From Janthinobacterium fluminis (GTDB taxonomy: Bacteria > Pseudomonadota > Gammaproteobacteria > Burkholderiales > Burkholderiaceae_D): a DNA stretch of 64,000 nucleotides. Positions within the stretch are counted from its first letter, which is position 1. Each line of letters opens with the position of its first letter. The DNA lies in the NCBI RefSeq assembly GCF_028595325.1, contig NZ_JAQQXR010000003.1, positions 372,001 to 436,000 on the forward strand, read 5' to 3'. A program made the translations under genes and the position numbers. The notes beneath the pieces are model-generated. The model ran no database searches, was not told where the DNA came from, and saw only the letters and a list, made by a program, of their open reading frames with translations. Of this stretch, positions 57,936-64,000 are shown piece after piece.

Positions 57936-59996
57936 ATGTCCAAAGCACCCCAGTTCGGCCTGAACATACCGCAAAGCGAAGCCGTGACCTATCTGGACGG
58001 CCCCTGCCTCGTGCTGGCCGGCGCCGGCTCGGGCAAGACGCGGGTGATCACGCAGAAAATCGCCCACCTGATCGAGGACCGCGGCTACGACCCCCGCTCG
58101 ATCGCCGCCCTGACCTTCACCAACAAGGCCGCGCTGGAGATGCAGGAGCGCATCGCCAAGCTGCTCAAGCAGCCGCGCCAAGCCAAGCAACTGACGGTGT
58201 CGACCTTCCACTCGCTGGGCGTGAAAATCCTGCGCCAGGAAGCCAACGGCGTCGGCCTGAAGGACCGCTTCTCGATCATGGATAGCGACGACTGTTACGC
58301 GCTGGTGCAAGACCTGGCGTTGACGACGGACAAGCAACTGGTCCGGCGCATCCAGAACGACATGTCGCTGTGGAAAAACGGCCTGGTCGACCCGGAGATG
58401 GCGCTGAACCAGGCCAAGGACGAGGACGAGGCCCAGTCCGCGCGCATCTACCGCAGTTATGTGGCGACGCTGGCGGCCTACCAGGCCGTCGATTTCGACG
58501 ATCTGATCCGCCTGCCTGTGGAATTATTCCGCAACAACGAGGCGGTGCGCGACCGTTGGCAGCGGCGCCTGCGCTACCTGCTCGTCGACGAATACCAGGA
58601 CACCAACACCTGCCAGTACGAGCTGGTCAAGCTGATGGTCACCGGCATCGGCAAGAAACCGATGTTCACGGCCGTGGGTGACGACGACCAGGCCATCTAC
58701 GCCTGGCGCGGCGCCACCGTGGAAAACCTGAAGACGCTGGAAGTGGACTTCCCCGACCTGCGCGTCATCAAGCTGGAGCAGAACTACCGCTCGACGATGC
58801 GCATCTTGAACGCGGCCAACGCCGTCATCGGCAACAACCCCAAGCTGTTCGAGAAATCGCTGTGGTCCGAGCACGGCTTGGGCGAGCCCATCCAGGTGAT
58901 GGGCATGCAGAACGACGACCAGGAGGCCGAGCAGGTGGCCATCATGATCTCGGCCGACCGCTTCGAGCGCAAGAACAAGTATTCCGACTACGCCATCCTG
59001 TACCGCGGCAACCACCAGGCCCGCGTCATCGAACAGTCGCTGCGCAAGGAGCGCATTCCCTACACGATCTCCGGCGGCCAGAGCTTCTTCGACAAGGCCG
59101 AGATCAAGGACATCATCAGCTACCTGCGCCTGCTGGCCAACGAGGACGACGACCCGGCCTTCATCCGCGCCGTGACGACGCCGCGGCGCGGCGTCGGCCA
59201 GGCCACGCTGGAAGTGCTGGGATCGTTCTCGGGCAAGTGGCAGTGCTCGCTGTTCCAGGCCGTCTTCAAGGGCGGCATCGAGGCGCTGCTGACGGACCGC
59301 CAATTGCTGCCGCTGCGGCAGTTCTGTACCTTCATCAACCAGCTGGAGGCGCGCGCCAGCCGCCCCGGCCCGTCCGGCAGCGGCGAGAACGCCGCCGAGG
59401 TGCTCGACGACATGATGAAGGAGATCAACTACGAGTCGTATTTGTACGACAGTTTCGAGGAGCGCCAGGCGCAAAGCCGCTGGCAGAACGTGCTCGACTT
59501 CACGATGTGGCTCAAGGAGCGCGGCTGCGGCGGCAAGGACAAGTCCGGGCCGGAGAAAAACCTGCTGGAACTGACGCAGATGGTGGCCCTGATGACCATG
59601 CTGGAGGGCAAGGACGAAGAGCCGGACGCCGTGCGCATGTCGACCCTGCACGCCTCGAAGGGGCTGGAGTTTCCCCACGTCTTCCTGGTCGGCGTCGAAG
59701 AAGGCATCCTGCCGCACAAGGGCGACCCGGACGCGCCGGCCGAGACCATGGGCGCGCGCATCGAGGAAGAGCGGCGCCTGATGTACGTGGGCATCACGCG
59801 GGCCCAGCGCACGCTGCGCATCACCTGGTGCAAGAAGCGCAAGCGCGCCGGCGAGCAAGTGCATTGCGACGTGTCCCGCTTCATCAAGGAAATGCAGCTC
59901 GACGTCGGCGACGCCGTGCCGACCGAAGCCGAAACCATCTCGCCGAAGGAGCGGCTGGCGCGCATGAAGGCGCTGCTGGCGGCGCCCAAGGCGTGA
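57936..59996 (+). CDS. rep: ATP-dependent DNA helicase Rep
   Basis: The 686-residue UvrD/Rep-family 3'-5' helicase has Walker A AGAGSGKT (28-35). TFTNKAALEMQERI, LLVDEYQDTN (motif II), GDDDQAIYAWRGA (motif III), QNYRST (motif IV), MSTLHASKGLEFPHVF (motif V) and YVGITRAQRTL (motif VI) follow. Length and the absence of a UvrD-style long C-terminal tail favour Rep. It helps forks pass protein blocks. Confidence 0.93.
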   Translation: MSKAPQFGLNIPQSEAVTYLDGPCLVLAGAGSGKTRVITQKIAHLIEDRGYDPRSIAALTFTNKAALEMQERIAKLLKQPRQAKQLTVSTFHSLGVKILRQEANGVGLKDRFSIMDSDDCYALVQDLALTTDKQLVRRIQNDMSLWKNGLVDPEMALNQAKDEDEAQSARIYRSYVATLAAYQAVDFDDLIRLPVELFRNNEAVRDRWQRRLRYLLVDEYQDTNTCQYELVKLMVTGIGKKPMFTAVGDDDQAIYAWRGATVENLKTLEVDFPDLRVIKLEQNYRSTMRILNAANAVIGNNPKLFEKSLWSEHGLGEPIQVMGMQNDDQEAEQVAIMISADRFERKNKYSDYAILYRGNHQARVIEQSLRKERIPYTISGGQSFFDKAEIKDIISYLRLLANEDDDPAFIRAVTTPRRGVGQATLEVLGSFSGKWQCSLFQAVFKGGIEALLTDRQLLPLRQFCTFINQLEARASRPGPSGSGENAAEVLDDMMKEINYESYLYDSFEERQAQSRWQNVLDFTMWLKERGCGGKDKSGPEKNLLELTQMVALMTMLEGKDEEPDAVRMSTLHASKGLEFPHVFLVGVEEGILPHKGDPDAPAETMGARIEEERRLMYVGITRAQRTLRITWCKKRKRAGEQVHCDVSRFIKEMQLDVGDAVPTEAETISPKERLARMKALLAAPKA

Positions 59997-60013
59997 CAGC
60001 CCAAGGCGTGACA
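59984..60013 (+). repeat. 15-bp perfect tandem duplication at rep stop
   Basis: GCCCAAGGCGTGACA occurs at 59984-59998 and immediately again at 59999-60013. The first copy encodes the last codons and stop of rep; the second lies outside the gene. Confidence 0.9.
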
Positions 60014-60091
60014 AATATCCTACTATTAAACTGAAAATTGTCGTGCTAGCATGGGTATCAGCCAATCCGGCTTGAACTCATGGAGGTGACA

Positions 60092-60562
60092 GTGACTGTA
60101 CATACCAGACTTCTTTGCCGGATCGCCGGCGCCGCCCTGCTGGGCGCCCTGCTGGCACCCACATTCGCGGCCGAGCTGGTCAGCAAGCCGGAGGCGGAAA
60201 CGATGGTCAAGAAAACCGTCGCCTACCTGAAGGCCAACGGCAAGGACAAAACCTACACCGAAATCGGCAACAAGACGGGCCAGTTCACCGACCGCGACCT
60301 GTACATGGTCGTGTACGGCCTCGACGGCGTTGTCCACGCGCACGGCGCGAACGCGAAAATGGTCGGCAAGAACCTCATGGAAATCAAGGACGTCGACGGC
60401 AAGGCCTTCGTCAAGGAGCGCGTCGACATGGCGAAGAAAAAAGTCCCGTTCTGGCAGGAATATAAATTCACCAATCCCGTCAGCGGCAAAATCGAGCCGA
60501 AGGCCATGTACTGCCAGCCGCACGAAGACCTGATCGTCTGCGGCGGCGTCTACATCAAATAA
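60092..60562 (+). CDS. Secreted single-Cache-domain protein
   Basis: The 156-residue protein has a signal peptide (MTVHTRLLCRIAGAALLGALLAPTFAAE) and one Cache-type sensory domain (TEIGNKTGQFTDRDLYMVVYGLDGVVHAHGANAKMVGKNLMEIKDVDGKAFVKE). No transmembrane signalling domain follows, so it is probably a free periplasmic ligand-binding protein. The GTG at 60092 is chosen because GGAGG lies 5 nt before it; an ATG at 60080 overlaps that site. Confidence 0.85.
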   Translation: MTVHTRLLCRIAGAALLGALLAPTFAAELVSKPEAETMVKKTVAYLKANGKDKTYTEIGNKTGQFTDRDLYMVVYGLDGVVHAHGANAKMVGKNLMEIKDVDGKAFVKERVDMAKKKVPFWQEYKFTNPVSGKIEPKAMYCQPHEDLIVCGGVYIK

Positions 60563-60673
60563 ACCGGGTGCCGGGGGCCAGCATGCGACGTCGCGGCATG
60601 CCGACACGCCCCCAGTTGCTCGCCGGCCGCCCCGGGCGGTTAAAATGCCCGTTTTACCGCCCCGGAGCACCTT

Positions 60674-60877
60674 GTGAGCAATGAAGAACGTTTTATCGAT
60701 ATCGAAATCAAACTTGCGCACCAGGAAGACCTGGTCGAGTCGCTGAACCAGATGGTCTACCAGCAAGGGCGCCGCATCGACCAGCTCGAAGCGATGCTGA
60801 ACAAACTGGGCGAGCACATGCGCAACAATGCCCAGTCCGGCGCCGGCCCGGTCAACGAACCGCCCCCCCATTACTGA
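60674..60877 (+). CDS. slyX: SlyX family protein
   Basis: The 67-residue coiled-coil protein has the conserved RFIDIEIKLAHQEDLVESLNQMVYQQGRRIDQLE and the C-terminal PPPHY. Its biochemical function is unknown. The GTG start follows GGAGC. A possible promoter with TTGCTC at 60616 and TAAAAT at 60641 (19-bp spacing) precedes it. Confidence 0.93.
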   Translation: MSNEERFIDIEIKLAHQEDLVESLNQMVYQQGRRIDQLEAMLNKLGEHMRNNAQSGAGPVNEPPPHY

Positions 60878-60981
60878 TCGCGGCAAGCCGTCCCGGACGG
60901 CAGTTCAGCGGCACCGCATGAGCGGCATCAATATCCTGTAGGGGGCGCCACAATCTGGCATCGCCGCCCATGTTCGTCCCG

Positions 60982-60987
60982 TATAAT
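60982..60987 (+). promoter_or_regulatory. Candidate -10 before DUF4157 gene
   Basis: TATAAT lies in the 228-bp gap after slyX, 119 bp before the DUF4157 gene start. No good -35 is visible at normal spacing. The rest of the gap holds nothing recognisable. Confidence 0.4.
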
Positions 60988-61105
60988 AAATTGGCGGAAA
61001 GCGAGGTCCGCCCGCGACATCACTCCGGGAGCAGGTGCCAGCGCGTAAATTTGTCTCCCGTGAGCACAGTCCGGCCTCGGATGAGCGGACGAAAGGGGAA
61101 CAAAC

Positions 61106-62515
61106 ATGCGCACTTTCGCACACCGTTTGGGACAACACCGCCAGTCGCACCCCGGCCCGGGATGGGAGCCCGCCCTCGGCAAGCCAGCCGCACAGCGGCT
61201 GCGGCAAAGTGACGGCGGCAATGAACAAGAACACGCCCCTGGCGCCGGCCTGTGCCGGGGCGGCCACGACTTCAGCCACATCCCCACCCACTGCGCCGCA
61301 CCGGCCCGCATACAAACGAAGCTGACGGTCAGCGCGCCCGGCGACCGCGACGAACAAGAAGCGGACCGCGTCGCCGACATGGTGATGCAGGCGCCCGGGC
61401 AGGACAAGCGCGCCGGCCTGAAAGGAATCGAAGACGAAGACGAACCCATGAAGTCGATGGCCGCCGAAAAGGCGCTGGTCCAGCGCAGCACAAGCCGGGG
61501 CGCCGCCGGCCCCGCCCTCGACGCGCACACCGCCAACCGGATCGAGGCAATGCGCGGCGGCGGGCGGGCCTTGAGCGCAGCCGAACGGGGCTTCATGGAA
61601 CCGCGCTTCGGCGCCGATTTCAGCGCCATAAAAATCCACACCAACCACGAGGCCGACGCCCACAGCCGCGCGCTGCGGGCGCGCGCCTTCACGCTGGGCC
61701 AGGACATCTTCTTTCGCGGCGGCGCCTACACGCCGGGCAACGCCGACAGCCGGCGGCTACTGGCGCACGAACTGACCCATACCATCCAGCAAGGCGCGGC
61801 GGGTTCGCGGCACAGCGGCGCGCGCGACACGGCCGCGCGCCAATTGCAGCGGCAAGCCGACGCCGGCGTCCCCGCTGTCGCCCCCGTTGGCCTCGCGGCG
61901 TTGAATTTCCTCCCGGTCATCATGGACCAGATTCCGGCGGGCTGGGGCGTCACGGCGGAGGACGACGCCGTCATCGACATCACCGCATTCGCCAGCGGCG
62001 CCAGCTGGAAATGCGTCATCACGACGGCGAACCAACAGGCCCGCCAGGGCGTCCGGCTGCTGCCGGGCGTCACCGAAGTCACGGCCGCGAGCGTCGCCGC
62101 CGAAGCCAGTTGCGCCACGCTGCAAACGATGATTACCAGCCTCAACACTGTGGCCAACCAGGGCGCCCATTCCGGCTTCTACATGCTGTCGGCGGTCCAG
62201 GCGCACGAAAACCTGCACATCACGCAATACCGTGGCGACATCGCGCCCCACTACGCCACGCTGAAGACGGCCGTCGAAGCCTTGAGCGTGCCGGCAGCCG
62301 GCATTGCCGACGCGGCGGCGGCCAAGGCGGCCATCAAGGCCCTGCCGGCTTTCACGGCGGCAATGGCGACCTTCCACGCGGGCGACGTGGCCGCCAACAA
62401 CAAGACGGCCGCGCACACCTTGGCGGCATCCTTCAACGTGGTCGAGCACGCCGTCGTCGACCCGATGATCGCGACGATCCGGACGCGCAAGACGGCGCTG
62501 GCATGTCCGCCCTAA
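61106..62515 (+). CDS. DUF4157 protein with two HExxH motifs
   Basis: The 469-residue protein has an eCIS-core/DUF4157 domain (about 137-235). It includes FGADFSAIKIHTNHEADAHSRALRARAFTLGQDIFF, and the zincin motif HELTH is at 221-225. The N-terminal ~130 residues are low-complexity. A second, unassigned domain (about 270-469) carries another HExxH, HENLH at 367-371, plus C303 and C336. DUF4157 occurs in cargo proteins of extracellular contractile injection systems and in other secreted polymorphic proteins. No injection-system structural genes are in this window, and no classical signal peptide is seen. The ribosome site AAGGGGAA precedes the ATG. The following secreted-protein gene overlaps it by 13 nt, implying coupling. 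Confidence 0.85.
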   Translation: MRTFAHRLGQHRQSHPGPGWEPALGKPAAQRLRQSDGGNEQEHAPGAGLCRGGHDFSHIPTHCAAPARIQTKLTVSAPGDRDEQEADRVADMVMQAPGQDKRAGLKGIEDEDEPMKSMAAEKALVQRSTSRGAAGPALDAHTANRIEAMRGGGRALSAAERGFMEPRFGADFSAIKIHTNHEADAHSRALRARAFTLGQDIFFRGGAYTPGNADSRRLLAHELTHTIQQGAAGSRHSGARDTAARQLQRQADAGVPAVAPVGLAALNFLPVIMDQIPAGWGVTAEDDAVIDITAFASGASWKCVITTANQQARQGVRLLPGVTEVTAASVAAEASCATLQTMITSLNTVANQGAHSGFYMLSAVQAHENLHITQYRGDIAPHYATLKTAVEALSVPAAGIADAAAAKAAIKALPAFTAAMATFHAGDVAANNKTAAHTLAASFNVVEHAVVDPMIATIRTRKTALACPP

Positions 62516-63075
62516 GCGGTGCCCTGCTCGCATGCGCGCTGACTTTCTCAAACTGCATAGCGGCCCCCCAGACCAAAGAGGCAAACATGTTTCCAGACCA
62601 TGCACATTGCGTTACCGACCCGGAGAGCAATCTCGAAGCCAGCCTGAGCGTAGCGCAAGGGAGCGATGGCGGCGCTGCCGCAGTCGACGTCGAGCTGCGC
62701 AATCCGTCCGCAGACGAGGTGGTACTGAAGGTCAACGCCGAAACGTCGGCCTTCATCATGCTGACGGTAACCGACGGGCAAGGGACGGTACTGTCCAAAC
62801 CTGCCAAGAAATTTAACTCGTCGGAAACCCAGCGCTATGAAACGGTGCGCATCGGGGGCGGGGGATCGCATCGCTGGCGCGTGCCGCTGGCCGCCCAGCT
62901 CGACGCGGGCGCGCTACCGGAGGCCGGGCTGAAGGGGCGGCTGGTCGTCAACGTCGCGCTGCTCTTCAATAAAGCTGGTGGCGGCCGAGGCGCCGATAAC
63001 GGATATCAGAGCGCCCTGCTGACGCTGTTCGACATGGACATTTTCTTCACGCCGACGGCGCTGCGCGGCTTTTAA
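62503..63075 (+). CDS. Secreted protein of unknown function, partner of DUF4157 gene
   Basis: The 190-residue protein has a probable signal sequence (MSALSGALLACALTFSNCIAAP). The mature part has a beta-sandwich-like pattern (DVELRNPSADEVVLKVNAETSAFIMLTVTDGQGTVLS, HRWRVPLAAQLD, LVVNVALLF). I do not recognise the family. The 13-nt overlap with the DUF4157 gene suggests it acts with it, perhaps as a periplasmic inhibitor or immunity protein; this is inference only. A cysteine near the signal end could also make it a lipoprotein. Confidence 0.72.
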   Translation: MSALSGALLACALTFSNCIAAPQTKEANMFPDHAHCVTDPESNLEASLSVAQGSDGGAAAVDVELRNPSADEVVLKVNAETSAFIMLTVTDGQGTVLSKPAKKFNSSETQRYETVRIGGGGSHRWRVPLAAQLDAGALPEAGLKGRLVVNVALLFNKAGGGRGADNGYQSALLTLFDMDIFFTPTALRGF

Positions 63076-63108
63076 ACTGGACAAGACCAGACCCCGTTTG
63101 GTTTTCTC

Positions 63109-63332
63109 TCAGTCGAGAATCGCACGAAGACGCGCGAGGGTATCTTCAACGACAAATTCAGGGGCAGTCTCGATTCGCTTTGCGCCACGGGCCTCAAGAT
63201 CGAGCATGCGAATTTGGTTCACGAGCGCCACCCCTTGCGTCTTGGTTCCGGCCCCGCTCAACGAGGCGGCAAATCCGGTTCTAAACCAACCATCACAATG
63301 TCGCCCCACGCGAACTTGACGGGCCTCACCAT
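63109..63332 (-). pseudogene. MazF-type toxin gene with internal deletion
   Basis: From the ATG at 63332 (overlapping the mazE stop by 7 nt) the frame reads MVRPVKFAWGDIVMVGLEP, a MazF-like N-terminus, and then soon hits a stop. A different frame supplies the C-terminal half: RTGFAASLSGAGTKTQGVALVNQIRML, then DLEARGAKRIETAPEFVVEDTLARL. The central ~45-50 residues of a normal MazF are missing and the two parts are out of frame, so the endoribonuclease is not made. Confidence 0.82.
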
Positions 63333-63577
63333 GCTTCACGGCCTACCGGAGGCGCGTTACCCCATGCTGCCATATCCGCAGGCTCCCGTGCGCTGTTGTC
63401 GCACTGGGCAAGCAGATCATTCAAGGAAAACGCAGGGCGCTTTGCTTTCAGGAGAACACCATCTGCCCTGACATCAACGGTCAATTTATCGCCCAATGTA
63501 ACTTTGAGCACACCCAGGAGTTCAGTCGGCAACCGCACCGCCGCACTGTTGCCCCACTTTTGAACTGACAATTCCAT
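63326..63577 (-). CDS. MazE-type antitoxin
   Basis: The 83-residue protein starts MELSVQKWGNSAAVRLPTELL, the AbrB/MazE DNA-binding fold. LTVDVRADGVLLKAKRPAFSLNDLLAQC and an acidic/flexible tail ending VGREAW follow. In intact modules it binds the toxin and represses the operon. Its toxin partner is broken here, so it is an orphan remnant or may act on related toxins elsewhere. Confidence 0.88.
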   Translation of the reverse strand: MELSVQKWGNSAAVRLPTELLGVLKVTLGDKLTVDVRADGVLLKAKRPAFSLNDLLAQCDNSAREPADMAAWGNAPPVGREAW

Positions 63578-63914
63578 AGATCCTCCAATGTTTATTCATT
63601 GTAGATTCGCCCTGTCCGCGAAGCCAAGAAAAGAGGAAAAAAGTGCACTAAGGTCTGGTTATGCTGGACAATGTAGAAAATAAGATACTGCCAATGACGG
63701 GAAGGGGCTGAGTCAAGGTTTGCGATTTCGATATCAATCCGATATGGTTTGCGCATAGACCCAAGCAGTCAAGAGTTTGATATGTGGACCCATGTCCGCT
63801 GTGTCGTCGGAGAACACTTGTTTTACGAAAGCTTGCTATCGGCCAGGTGCGGGCTTTGTTGAGTTCGTGGAGTGGCCTACGCACCGCAATTGACAAGTCG
63901 AAGAGGTGCTGCAA
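63578..63914. other. Low-GC intergenic segment
   Basis: This 337-bp stretch is visibly lower in GC than the rest of the window. An 88-codon frame on the - strand (63648-63914) has no recognisable pattern and is probably spurious. No repeat or RNA feature was identified. It probably belongs to accessory DNA extending past the window. Confidence 0.5.
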
Positions 63915-64000
63915 ATGAAATTGCTACGTCGAACTGCTGCCTTAGTCGAGCATGAGGCAATAGAGGGAGAGTTTGTTCGATTAGAGCTTTTGGATGATGC
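63915..64000 (+). CDS. Partial open frame at window edge
   Basis: An ATG at 63915, with GAGG about 8 nt upstream, opens a frame that stays open to the window end (28 codons, beginning MKLLRRTAALVEHEAIEGEF). Too little is visible to assign a family. It may be the first gene of a neighbouring accessory region. Confidence 0.4.
   Translation, partial: MKLLRRTAALVEHEAIEGEFVRLELLDD

Noticed and set aside
63648..63914. An 88-codon - frame near the right edge
   Set aside because: No recognisable family, no good ribosome site, and composition unlike neighbouring genes.

Overview
The window reads as a high-GC betaproteobacterial chromosome segment, most likely from the Oxalobacteraceae (Massilia/Duganella/Janthinobacterium-like). 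This rests on protein character and gene order: gltBD, an mlaFEDACB block, then a yadGH-bolA-murA-his-HIT-tatABC run typical of Burkholderiales. It is not based on any database comparison. I saw no rRNA, tRNA or CRISPR array.

Positions 1-26 kb are almost entirely + strand housekeeping genes. They comprise an orphan OmpR-type regulator, a REP-associated (RAYT-type) transposase bracketed by inverted short repeats, glutamate synthase (gltB, gltD), and the Mla phospholipid-trafficking operon. These are followed by a YadG/YadH-type ABC exporter, a BolA-like protein, murA, a near-complete histidine operon (hisG-D-C-B-H-A-F-I-E) with a DNA methyltransferase inserted between hisD and hisC, a HIT hydrolase and tatABC. 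Positions 25.7-35.2 kb run on the - strand: a coiled-coil protein built of 11- and 7-residue repeats, a DUF885 metallopeptidase-like protein, a PH-like membrane protein, a very large SNF2-family helicase and an S9 peptidase.

hemE (+) is followed by about 0.7 kb of non-coding DNA with an array of DnaA-box-like 9-mers arranged as a diverged ~350 bp duplication. Next come a NarL-type sensor kinase/response regulator pair and a complete-looking - strand Tad (Flp pilus) cluster lacking only tadD. priA then resumes the + strand. The two-component pair may control the pilus, but this is inferred from adjacency only.

From 52 to 64 kb the content is more mosaic. It holds an ArgP-like LysR regulator divergent from a flavin disulfide reductase, with a LysR-type box between them, a degenerate HD-GYP protein, a DUF1857-like protein, a small membrane protein, and an AT-rich bacteriocin-like precursor gene with a double-glycine-type leader. 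Further along are a Rep helicase, a Cache-domain periplasmic protein, slyX, a DUF4157 protein carrying two separate HExxH motifs with a secreted partner gene, and a mazEF module whose toxin gene has lost its middle. The last ~400 bp are lower in GC and unassigned.

The most interesting items are the DnaA-box duplication after hemE, the two-HExxH DUF4157 protein with its overlapping secreted partner, the bacteriocin-like gene, the methyltransferase inside the his operon, and the internally deleted mazF.
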